From Guptibacillus hwajinpoensis (GTDB taxonomy: Bacteria > Bacillota > Bacilli > Bacillales > Guptibacillaceae), in contig NZ_SWFM01000001.1 of the NCBI RefSeq assembly GCF_005144865.1, forward strand, positions 806,001-870,000: a stretch of 64,000 bases of DNA, read 5' to 3'. The notes beneath the pieces were generated by a model. It made no database searches and was not told the DNA's origin. It saw nothing but the letters and a program-made list of their open reading frames with translations. The stretch's first letter is position 1, and the number at the start of each line of letters is the position of its first letter. The position numbers were made by a program, and so were the translations under genes. Below are positions 53,797-61,927 of this stretch, piece after piece.

Positions 53797-54057
53797 AAAC
53801 TATTATCTCCTTCAAGTAGTCTCTCCTTCTTCCACCACATTCATAAACCATTCGTAGTGCAGGTAGGAAGATAGACGGTCAATATTCATAAGAAAAGTAA
53901 GGAAAATTAAGTGTGTTAATAGTCCTAGCTATAAATGTACCACCTTTTTTCGCTACTTTCTACCTAAATTTTTTTCCATACGTCTCATGTCATTTTGTAA
54001 ATCCAATACGACAACTGTAGAATAGGGAGAGAGGCTAAATAGAGAGGACAAAACGTC

Positions 54058-55710
54058 TTGCAAATTCAAACAAGATCAATACCGTGGATTATTATTGGGA
54101 ACTATTTTCTTTTCGGTTCCTTGTGGATCTTACTTTCTGATACATTACTTTATAATTTATCACATGATTTCTTATCAAATAGACAAATAGGCATTTTTAA
54201 AGGATGGTTTTTCATTCTTCTAACCTGTGGTTTTCTTTATTTTCTCCTGAAACACCTACTATCAAAGAACCAGGAGATGGAAAAGCAGTTAATTGAGAGT
54301 GAGGAACGTTATAGAAGACTTGTGGAATCCTCGCCTTACGGAATATCCCTTATGCAGAAAGGTAAAGTTAACTACACGAACCAAACCGGTCTTGATATCA
54401 TTGGCATTCCTACACTCGAAGACCTTCACAAAAAACAACTATCGCTTGTAGTAAATCCAGAGGATACGAAGCGGATTAGAGCGATACTCCAACAAATGGA
54501 AGCAGATCCAAGCAGTGAGCCACAAACTGTAGAATATCAATTAGTTCGTTCAAATGATCAAATTATTGATGTGGAATCAACGTTTATTCCTATTATATTT
54601 AAAGATGAGGCTGCAACCATTATCCAGACAAGTGACATCACGGAAAGAAAGAGAGCTGTCAAGGAGCTGTGGGAAGCCAAGCAACTAATCCAAGCTATTA
54701 TAAGCGCCTCACCAATCGCTACCCTTGCACTCGACATGGAGGCTAACATACGTCTTTGGAATCCAGCTGCTGAGAAAATATTTGGTTGGCGTAGTGACGA
54801 AATTATAGGTAAAAAGAGCCAGATCGTTCCTGAGGGGGAGAAAGACATTACGATTCCCGAAATCATTGAACATGGTCATATTGTTAATAAAGAAGTGAGA
54901 AGAAAACGGAAAGATGGTTCACTTGTTTATACAGCTTTGTCGACCGCCCCTATACAGGATAAAGACGGTAAGATTAATGGGATTATGGCAGCATTTATGG
55001 ACATTACTGATAAAAAACAAACAGAAGAAGCTCTTTTGAAAACAGAGAAACTCTCAGCAGTTGGCCAACTTGCTGCTAGCGTAGCACATGAAATCCGCAA
55101 CCCACTTACATCCGTAAAAGGGTTTATCCAGCTACTGGAGCAAGATGAATCTGTTTCCGATAAAGCACCTTTCATCTCAATTATGTTATCTGAAATTGAT
55201 CGAATGGATTCAATTATTAAAGATCTTCTCATTCTTGCAAAACCGCAGGCAGAGCGGTTATCATCTTTTAGAATTGACACCCTTCTTTCGTATGTTGTGC
55301 AATTGCTCAGTACACAGGCATCTCTCTATAATGTATTTTTCATAAAGGACTTTTCAAATGAAGATTACCAATTATTCGGTGAAGAAAACCAACTTAAACA
55401 AGTATTTATTAATCTAATTAAGAACGCAATAGAATCAATGCCACTAGGCGGAAATGTTACTTTGAGATTATCAAAGGAAGAAGATGTAATCATCGTAAAG
55501 ATTGAAGACGAAGGTGTTGGCATTCCACAGCACAAAATTAAAACACTAGGTGAACCTTTTTATACAACAAAAGAGGAAGGTACAGGGCTTGGCCTCTTAT
55601 CTAGTTTCAAGATTATTGAAAATCATAATGGGTCAATCAAGTTCGATAGTACAGTAGGTATTGGAACCACTGTAACCGTTCAATTTCCCGTTACAAAAGA
55701 GGAACAATAG
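54058..55710 (+). CDS. Membrane sensor histidine kinase with two PAS domains
   Basis: 550 residues. Two hydrophobic segments lie at about 10-32 and 50-68. Two PAS domains (about 80-200 and 215-325), the H-box VAHEIRNPLTSVKGFIQLLE (about 343-362) and an ATPase domain (NAIESMP, DEGVGIP, GTGLGLL) follow. It starts at TTG with GAGAGG about 10 nt upstream. It is an orphan and matches the KinC/KinD-like group by layout. Its ATPase part is very similar to that of the kinase at 27811. Confidence 0.9.
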   Translation: MQIQTRSIPWIIIGNYFLFGSLWILLSDTLLYNLSHDFLSNRQIGIFKGWFFILLTCGFLYFLLKHLLSKNQEMEKQLIESEERYRRLVESSPYGISLMQKGKVNYTNQTGLDIIGIPTLEDLHKKQLSLVVNPEDTKRIRAILQQMEADPSSEPQTVEYQLVRSNDQIIDVESTFIPIIFKDEAATIIQTSDITERKRAVKELWEAKQLIQAIISASPIATLALDMEANIRLWNPAAEKIFGWRSDEIIGKKSQIVPEGEKDITIPEIIEHGHIVNKEVRRKRKDGSLVYTALSTAPIQDKDGKINGIMAAFMDITDKKQTEEALLKTEKLSAVGQLAASVAHEIRNPLTSVKGFIQLLEQDESVSDKAPFISIMLSEIDRMDSIIKDLLILAKPQAERLSSFRIDTLLSYVVQLLSTQASLYNVFFIKDFSNEDYQLFGEENQLKQVFINLIKNAIESMPLGGNVTLRLSKEEDVIIVKIEDEGVGIPQHKIKTLGEPFYTTKEEGTGLGLLSSFKIIENHNGSIKFDSTVGIGTTVTVQFPVTKEEQ

Positions 55711-55833
55711 ACCAGTACTTCTTGAAATGAAAGCCTGGTTTGGGAACATTTTTTGTGCTTCCCTCCATTTATATGCTAAAATATCATTCGTCTCTTATTC
55801 TCGAATAAGGTTGACCTGAAGGAGGAAGCAACA

Positions 55834-56871
55834 TTGCAAAAAACAAAGCGAAATGATCCCTGTCCATGTGGCAGCGGCAAAAAATATAAAAAATGCTGTA
55901 TGACATCTGAAAATGCACAGGATCAATTAGTAGAACAGCTCTACACACAGGAGCTATACACCATTCAAGCACAGCTAGTTGAATATGCTATGAGTGAGCA
56001 CGACCAAAAGATGGTGTCACTCGCAAATGATTTGTTCAACCGGTATGACATCCCAGAAAATCTCGAAGAAGCCTATATGCACGGTATCTTCCCTTGGGCA
56101 ATCTTCCACCAGGCAGTAAACCAGTGGAATAAAACAATTGTGAAAGAATACATTCAGCTCTTCTCACATTCCTTCTCATCCGACAATGTTAAAGAAACAG
56201 TTAACAACTGGCGAGAAGCGTATATGTCGATTTATACGGTGGAAGAAGTATCAGGACACACTGCAGTCGTAAAAGAATTTAGTTCTGATCAGCCAATTAG
56301 TATCCTCTTGCATGAAGAAATGATTGTTTCTAGAGGAGAAAGCTTAGCAGGCATACTGCTCCCTGTCAAAAATGGAGCAATGCCATTTATCGAGCTTCTT
56401 AAAATTGACCCTGACGCTATGAGAATGGTTGAAGAAAAGCTCGAGAAACAAACTTCAACAAATGGCGTGCGTACAATGATGCAGAGCGACTTCCCAGAAA
56501 TCTTAAGCGAAATCGTGAAGCATGGAAATGGCTCAGACGAATCTGATGAATCAATTGACATGATATGGTCAAGAAAAGAAGATGCTGAGATTGCCAAATT
56601 GTTGACTGAAAACGTTAGTGACGAATTTTCTCATGATCAAATTAATGAGGTGCTTACATTCTGGAAGCAATATAGCAAAGAAGAAAAACCAGTTGTTCGA
56701 AAAGCATCAATCTTTGCTGCATCACTCGAATACTTAGGTGCTAAAGTCTATGGTTTATCTGCGAGTCAAAGTGCACTTGCCAAGAAATATGGCACTTCGG
56801 CATCCAGTATTTCAAGTAAATATAAGGCATTTCATGAACGGTTTGTCCCGTCTGTAAAATCAACTGTATGA
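55834..56871 (+). CDS. SEC-C motif protein with large unknown domain
   Basis: 345 residues. The SEC-C zinc motif CPCGSGKKYKKCC is at the very N-terminus (residues about 10-22), instead of the C-terminus as in SecA. A helical middle of unknown type follows. The last 30 residues (SALAKKYGTSASSISSKYKAF) look like a small helix-turn-helix. It starts at TTG after GGAGGAAG. Function is unknown. Confidence 0.75.
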   Translation: MQKTKRNDPCPCGSGKKYKKCCMTSENAQDQLVEQLYTQELYTIQAQLVEYAMSEHDQKMVSLANDLFNRYDIPENLEEAYMHGIFPWAIFHQAVNQWNKTIVKEYIQLFSHSFSSDNVKETVNNWREAYMSIYTVEEVSGHTAVVKEFSSDQPISILLHEEMIVSRGESLAGILLPVKNGAMPFIELLKIDPDAMRMVEEKLEKQTSTNGVRTMMQSDFPEILSEIVKHGNGSDESDESIDMIWSRKEDAEIAKLLTENVSDEFSHDQINEVLTFWKQYSKEEKPVVRKASIFAASLEYLGAKVYGLSASQSALAKKYGTSASSISSKYKAFHERFVPSVKSTV

Positions 56872-56961
56872 TCACTCGAATGTAACGAATTGTAACAATG
56901 AAGTGGTTTTATGTAATGCTTATCAAAAAAAACTCATAATAGCCGATTGAAACCTAAATCC

Positions 56962-56970
56962 TGCTATACT
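56962..56970 (+). promoter_or_regulatory. Extended -10 promoter of the small RNA candidate
   Basis: TGCTATACT is an extended -10 (TGn-TATACT). No clear -35 box is seen at 17 nt before it. Confidence 0.4.
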
Positions 56971-56976
56971 GTAGTC

Positions 56977-57125
56977 AATCCAGACAAGCTTTCTCTCAAC
57001 CCGGAAAGCACACTGGTATTCCAACAATTGATAAAGCAGTACATCCCTTCCCTCCCCCGGGAAACCTCCTTATTCTAGTAGCGAAAGAGGTGCGTCTATT
57101 GACGCGCCTCTTTCTATGTCTTTTT
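56977..57125 (+). ncRNA. C-rich small RNA candidate ending in a terminator
   Basis: No coding frame lies in this 307-bp gap. From the extended -10 the transcript would run to a perfect-stem terminator (GAAAGAGG-TGCGTC / GACGC-GCCTCTTTC, loop TATT, 57083-57114) and T-run. In between lie the C-rich CCCTTCCCTCCCCCGG and AAACCTCCTT segments, which could pair with ribosome binding sites, as known for RsaE/RoxS and FsrA in Firmicutes. Homology with those is not claimed. Confidence 0.45.
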
Positions 57126-57177
57126 AACACAACTTCATCTACTTCTAGTGTAAAATAATGGATGGAGGTGAAAATGG

Positions 57178-57846
57178 ATGATAAACACGACAACTATACA
57201 AACCGAACTTCTTTCATTTAAAAACCCAATTCAGGCTAAAAAAATGGAAAAGTACATGCGAAATCAGTTCCCCTTTCTTGGCATCAAAACACCTGAAAGG
57301 AGAAAAGCTGTAAAACAAGCAATTAGAAAACATGGATTTCCTGATCATCATAACTTACAAGTTTTACTCTACAACCTTTGGAGTTTAGATGAACGAGAAT
57401 ATCATAACGCCGCTCTCGATTTGCTAGGTTATGTAAAAGAGTTCCCTGAAGGGTATATTGAAATAATTGAAGACCTGATCACCACTAAATCTTGGTGGGA
57501 CACTGTCGATAGTCTCGCAGTTCAAAGTGCAGGCACCTATTTTAGACAGTACCCTAACAAAATAAAAGCGATAACCGAGAAATGGATTACGAGCCCTAAC
57601 CTCTGGTTAAACCGAAGCGCAATTATCTTTCAAATCTCTTACAAGTCTGATACTGATTTCGAGCTACTTAAACGCTATATCCGTCTCCATTCTCAGTCCA
57701 AAGAATTTTTCCACCAGAAAGCGATCGGGTGGGCTCTAAGAGAATACTCTAAGACTGAACCTGCAGCGGTTGAAAAGTTTATCAAACAAGAAGAACTAGC
57801 ACCACTCAGCAAGCGTGAAGGACTTAAAAGAATCAACAAACATTAG
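57178..57846 (+). CDS. AlkD-like DNA alkylation repair protein
   Basis: 222 residues, built of short helical pairs like HEAT repeats. KPIQAKKMEKYMRNQFPFLGIKTPERRK near the start and WWDTVDSLAVQSAGTYF near 101 are family blocks; the catalytic Asp of AlkD lies in this WWDxVD motif. These enzymes remove bulky or charged alkyl bases. GGAGGTG precedes the ATG by seven bases. Confidence 0.92.
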   Translation: MINTTTIQTELLSFKNPIQAKKMEKYMRNQFPFLGIKTPERRKAVKQAIRKHGFPDHHNLQVLLYNLWSLDEREYHNAALDLLGYVKEFPEGYIEIIEDLITTKSWWDTVDSLAVQSAGTYFRQYPNKIKAITEKWITSPNLWLNRSAIIFQISYKSDTDFELLKRYIRLHSQSKEFFHQKAIGWALREYSKTEPAAVEKFIKQEELAPLSKREGLKRINKH

Positions 57847-57883
57847 AAAAAACCCATCCTATTTGGATGGGGAAAGTAATCTA

Positions 57884-58669
57884 TTATTTACCGATAAATT
57901 GTTGTGTCCAGATGTTACCTTCTTCAACATAGCCTACACCAATATGAGTAAAACTACCGTTCATAATATTTTTGCGGTGACCTTCACTATTCATCCATGC
58001 ATTGACTACTTCTTCAGGTGTTTGTTGCCCTTTAGCAATGTTTTCACCTGCTGTTTGATACTCAACACCAAACTGATTCATCATATCAAAAGGTGATCCG
58101 TAAGTTGGGCTATTGTGTGCAAAATAATTATTATCTCTCATGTCTTCAGATTTTGCCTGCGCTACTTTACTCAATTCAGAATCTACTTCTAGTGCAGGAA
58201 GTCCTGCTTTTTCACGTTCTTGATTTGTAAGATTAACAACTTGTTGTTCAAATTCAGATAGAGAAGATTCCTGCTTTGATTGTTCTTTATTAGGCTCTTG
58301 TACTTCTGGCTGAGCTTGTTTTGATGGAGCTGCTTGCTCTTTTTGCTCTGGCTGTGCTTGTTTTGATGGTGTTGCTTGCTCCTTTTGCTCTGGCTGTGCT
58401 TGTTCTTTAGCAGGAGCTTGCTTCTGCTGTGGCTGTTCAGCTTGTAGCTGCTGTTGCTGAAGCTGATCCAAACCTTGAATAGAAATATTGTATTGTTTCT
58501 CAAATCGTTCAATAATCGATTGGAATTCGCTGATGTTCTTAACCTCAAACGTATGAGCCTTCACTTCTGCGTGAAACTGATTGTCACCTGTGCTCGCAGA
58601 ACTTGTAGTTGGATTTGCTGCCAACAGGGCCGTTGCCGCTGTGACACCTAGAATAATTGATTTTTTCAA
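57884..58669 (-). CDS. Secreted CAP-domain protein with Gln/Pro-rich linker
   Basis: 261 residues if started at the TTG at 58669 (AGGAGGAATCACA before it). A signal peptide (about 1-25) is followed by a region with an EVKNISEFQSIIERFEKQYN helix and a Gln/Pro/Lys/Ala linker with two copies of a 14-residue unit, QPEQKEQA(T/A)PSKQA. The CAP domain (about 135-261) has FAHNSPTYGSPFDMMNQFGV, AGENIAKGQ and WMNSEGHRKNIMN, with the YkwD-type His-Glu residues. It may bind or modify the cell wall; function is inferred from YkwD. Confidence 0.88.
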   Translation of the reverse strand: MKKSIILGVTAATALLAANPTTSSASTGDNQFHAEVKAHTFEVKNISEFQSIIERFEKQYNISIQGLDQLQQQQLQAEQPQQKQAPAKEQAQPEQKEQATPSKQAQPEQKEQAAPSKQAQPEVQEPNKEQSKQESSLSEFEQQVVNLTNQEREKAGLPALEVDSELSKVAQAKSEDMRDNNYFAHNSPTYGSPFDMMNQFGVEYQTAGENIAKGQQTPEEVVNAWMNSEGHRKNIMNGSFTHIGVGYVEEGNIWTQQFIGK

Positions 58670-58940
58670 TGTGATTCCTCCTAGTTGGTGAAATTTCTTA
58701 CAACACGAGATTATCACAGGAATACTAGTTTAAAAGACCGTAATAACTTCCTGTAGCGGAAATCCATTCCAATCTTCTCCTTAATAAAAATACGATTATA
58801 TTTCTCACTAACCCTTACTAGACTAGGCTATATAGTCATGTCCTTAACCAAAAACAATAGCTTCTTAGATGGAAACACTTCCATATTATAGGTGAAAAAA
58901 GACGATTAACGTTCCATTTCAACTGTTTCAAAACGGTAAC

Positions 58941-58964
58941 AAAAAAGAAGAGTGTAACACTCTC
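58941..58964 (-). terminator. Terminator of the signal peptidase gene
   Basis: AGAGTG/CACTCT stem with a 3-nt loop, then TTCTTTTTTG on the minus strand. Confidence 0.75.
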
Positions 58965-58975
58965 CTTGTCATAGC

Positions 58976-59530
58976 TTATTTCGTTGATCGAACATCTTTG
59001 AACGGAAACCACACCACTTCCGCTTTACCAACGACTTCATCAAGTTCTATTTTACCAAGACCATTTCGGCTATCCATACTTCTTAAGCGATTATCTCCCA
59101 TAACAAATAATTGATCCTCGGGTACATTCACTGGACCAAAGTCTTCCGTTAAATGCATTCCCATCGTCTCTGCATCACTACGATTACTAGAAAGGTAAGG
59201 TTCATTAAGTTCCTCGCCATTTACTAGTAATTTGTCTTGTTTCATTTCAACCGTATCACCAGGCAATCCTATCACTCGTTTAACATAATGCTTTTCAGCT
59301 TCTACATCTTTAATAATGATAATATCTCCACGCGCAGGTTCATCTTGTACATATGAGATAAATTTATTAACTAACAGACGATCACCATCATGCAAAGTTG
59401 GATCCATCGAAGCACCTTCGACGATATATGGAGCAACAAAAAACATTTTGATGACGAATGCGAGAATTATTGCAAATAGTAGAGGAGTTCCCCATTCTTT
59501 TAGCCAATTCGATTGTGATTCAGTTTTCAT
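58976..59530 (-). CDS. Type I signal peptidase
   Basis: 184 residues, one N-terminal membrane anchor (about 13-33). Catalytic Ser in VEGASMDPTLHDGDRLLVNK, Lys in KHYVKRVIGLPGD, and the MGDNRLRSMDSR motif are intact. It cleaves Sec and Tat signal peptides outside the membrane. It is of the SipS/SipT/SipV type by size. Confidence 0.95.
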   Translation of the reverse strand: MKTESQSNWLKEWGTPLLFAIILAFVIKMFFVAPYIVEGASMDPTLHDGDRLLVNKFISYVQDEPARGDIIIIKDVEAEKHYVKRVIGLPGDTVEMKQDKLLVNGEELNEPYLSSNRSDAETMGMHLTEDFGPVNVPEDQLFVMGDNRLRSMDSRNGLGKIELDEVVGKAEVVWFPFKDVRSTK

Positions 59531-59699
59531 GTTATCCCCCTCAAGTTCTATCCAGTATTAACATTTATTCTAGCATCATTTTCCTATATTCACCAGCGAA
59601 TGTACCACCGACAATCTGCCCATTTTGAGCAAAAAAGTTTATCCGCTTCCTTATTTATGGAACACTTAGTTCAGTTCACATTTTATAAGGAGGAATCAG

Positions 59700-60368
59700 A
59701 TGAATAACGTAAAGGCTTTTGTATTTGATGCATATGGAACTTTATTTGACGTATTCTCAGTTACAAAAAAATGCGAAGAACTATTCCCAAGTAAAGGTGA
59801 CCAGATTAGCCAAACATGGCGTCAAAAACAATTAGAATATAGCTACCTTAGACAAATGATGGGGAAATATCGTCCATTTTCGACTGTGACTCGCGATGCA
59901 CTTCGCTATGCGGTAGCTGATGCTGGTGCAGAGTTAAGTCAAGAAAATGAAGAGACGCTCTTGGATGCTTACAAAGAGCTAACGGTTTATAAAGAGGTTC
60001 CACAAGTACTTAAAGAATTAAAAGAAAAAGGAATGACCCTAGCTATTTTTTCTAATGGGTCACATGACATGCTAGACCCATTAGTGAAACAGTCACCTCT
60101 TGCCGATTATCTTGATCACATTATTAGTGCTGATGACATTCATCAATATAAACCAACACCAGCTTCCTACACTCATGCTCTCGACTCACTTGAACTTAAT
60201 CGAGAAAACATTCTCTTCATGTCTTCAAATGGTTGGGACATATCAGGAGCTAAGAACTTCGGATTTCACACCGCATGGATTAATCGAAATGAAAAGCCTG
60301 TTGAGAAATTGGCTCTCGAACCAGATTCAATTTACTCCGACTTAACCGGTATTAATAGCTGGGCGTAA
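59700..60368 (+). CDS. HAD-family haloacid dehalogenase type II
   Basis: 222 residues. The nucleophile Asp in FVFDAYGTLFDV (Asp10), the Ser/Asn motif FSNGSHDML near 118, the Lys in YKPTPASYTHAL near 151, and the acidic motif SSNGWDISGAKNFGF near 175 fit (S)-2-haloacid dehalogenases. TATAAGGAGGAATCAG lies before the ATG. The physiological substrate is unknown. Confidence 0.93.
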   Translation: MNNVKAFVFDAYGTLFDVFSVTKKCEELFPSKGDQISQTWRQKQLEYSYLRQMMGKYRPFSTVTRDALRYAVADAGAELSQENEETLLDAYKELTVYKEVPQVLKELKEKGMTLAIFSNGSHDMLDPLVKQSPLADYLDHIISADDIHQYKPTPASYTHALDSLELNRENILFMSSNGWDISGAKNFGFHTAWINRNEKPVEKLALEPDSIYSDLTGINSWA

Positions 60369-60393
60369 GAGATATCCTACATGCCACGATATA

Positions 60394-60425
60394 AAAAGCC
60401 TGAACGAATTTTCGTTCAGGCTTTT
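60394..60425 (+). terminator. Terminator of the haloacid dehalogenase gene
   Basis: AAAAGCCTGAACGAA/TTCGTTCAGGCTTTT, a perfect 15-bp stem with a two-base centre. Confidence 0.93.
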
Positions 60426-60608
60426 GTATCTAACAAATACATGTAATCCCATTATCGTTCTTCACCAAGAACACTACTTTCTTCCTACCCTTATTCTATT
60501 AACTTCCCATTTTGTACCCATTGACCATCTGATTCGTTAGCCGTATAATCAACACATTACAGCGTTTATATACTAAAATCTGATAGAAAGTAGCCAGGTA
60601 TTCGAACT

Positions 60609-60944
60609 ATGATGAAGGTAAATATTCCGATTCAAAAAGAAATTATTCGTTATCAGGAACAGCTTCACCTTTTCCGAATTTCGATCCAGCATCTCCCAAC
60701 AAACATGCCAACAGACAATGTTACAAGAGCCTGGTGTAGAGATGTTGCATTGAAATTAGCGGAAACTCAGTCACTTGTGGATCACGTGTTTAAAGTAAAG
60801 AAGCTCCCATATCGGAAACTCGCTAAACAATTTCTTTTTCGAGTAAGTATTCTTAAACGACATAGCAATTATATTCTAGCTCTCTTTCTTCTCAAGCATG
60901 GTGATTATCAATTGCTTCATAAACACCTCAATCATATTCTATAG
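60609..60944 (+). CDS. Unknown 111-residue basic protein
   Basis: Not recognised. It is helical, basic and Leu-rich, with many His and Lys and a single Trp. The start is uncertain, since no GGAGG precedes it. The 3' end overlaps the rsbR-like gene by six bases, where both stop codons form CTATAG. Confidence 0.5.
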   Translation: MMKVNIPIQKEIIRYQEQLHLFRISIQHLPTNMPTDNVTRAWCRDVALKLAETQSLVDHVFKVKKLPYRKLAKQFLFRVSILKRHSNYILALFLLKHGDYQLLHKHLNHIL

Positions 60945-61772
60945 AATGGCTTTAAGGGCTTGGTGTAGGTGAGCGTAGGTGTGTACATTCGTGAAGTCGA
61001 TACCTAAATTAACAGCAGTCTGTGCTATTTCAGGACGAATTCCCGTAAGAATGGATTCAATTCCTGAGAGTTCAAGCATTTTAATCAACTGAAATATTTC
61101 GTTGGCTACCATTGTATCCATTACCGGCACACCAGATAAATCAATTACGAGATAAGATAGCTGCAGTGCAGAACTTTGCTCGATTCCCTTACTCTGTATG
61201 AGCGCTGCTCTGTGCGTATCAACTGTACCGATTAATGGCAAAACTCCAATTTCTTTTGAAACAGGAATAATAGGAACACTTAATTCAGATATTTTGGTTT
61301 TCTGAGCTGATATTTGTTCTTCGTTTAACTGATTCGTATAAACTGTAACCTTATGAAGAAGAAGATCGAATGATTTATTCATATAACTTCCCCACTCAGC
61401 AAGTCGACTTGCTTCAATAAGCTGATCTTCTTGTGCGCTAAATTCTACCATCACATCCCAGAGAATTTGTCTTAAATACGTTAAACTCGCAACTGATTGT
61501 TGAAGGGAAAACGTATGATAAGCAAAGATTTCGACAATTCTCCCTGCCCATTCCTGCACATCACGACTATTGGATTCAAGAAAAATCATTTGCTTCACGA
61601 AATCTGAGCAAAACGCTTGGATTTCTTTTTTTAATTCAGGTACTTGAAGAACAGCAGTATCTGTCGCTTCCTTCTCATCAACAAGTTTTTGTAATCGTTT
61701 TGTCCATTTTTCGCCGATTTCTTCAAGACGTTCATGAAAATAATCAACATACATACTTTCTACTTTATCCAT
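60939..61772 (-). CDS. RsbR-like STAS-domain stressosome protein
   Basis: 277 residues when started at 61772 (GGAG eight bases upstream). The N-terminus is helical as in RsbR proteins (globin-like sensor fold). The STAS domain spans about 155-277: PLIGTVDTHRAA and LSGVPVMDTMVANEIF carry the two Thr residues that RsbT phosphorylates in RsbRA (near 171 and 205). It may be a stressosome component in the sigma-B pathway. No rsbS or rsbT lies here. Confidence 0.88.
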   Translation of the reverse strand: MDKVESMYVDYFHERLEEIGEKWTKRLQKLVDEKEATDTAVLQVPELKKEIQAFCSDFVKQMIFLESNSRDVQEWAGRIVEIFAYHTFSLQQSVASLTYLRQILWDVMVEFSAQEDQLIEASRLAEWGSYMNKSFDLLLHKVTVYTNQLNEEQISAQKTKISELSVPIIPVSKEIGVLPLIGTVDTHRAALIQSKGIEQSSALQLSYLVIDLSGVPVMDTMVANEIFQLIKMLELSGIESILTGIRPEIAQTAVNLGIDFTNVHTYAHLHQALKAIL

Positions 61773-61886
61773 TGTCACGTCTCCTATTTAAGATTGATAA
61801 TTTATTGTTTCCCGAAACCAACAATTTGTACACTTCGAGATTGGAATTATTGTCAGGATTGCATATTTCTAAATATAAAATCTAAC

Positions 61887-61921
61887 AAAAGCGAGATCTC
61901 AAAAGATGAGACCTCGCTTTT
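61887..61921 (-). terminator. Terminator of the RND gene
   Basis: AAAAGCGAGaTCTCA/TGAGAcCTCGCTTTT stem with a 5-nt loop; T-run GTTAG is poor on the minus strand. Confidence 0.8.
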
Positions 61922-61927
61922 TATTCT

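Noticed and set aside
57884..58717. Start of the CAP protein at 58717
   Set aside because: That start has no ribosome site and would place Cys and His residues before the signal peptide, whereas AGGAGG stands before the TTG at 58669.
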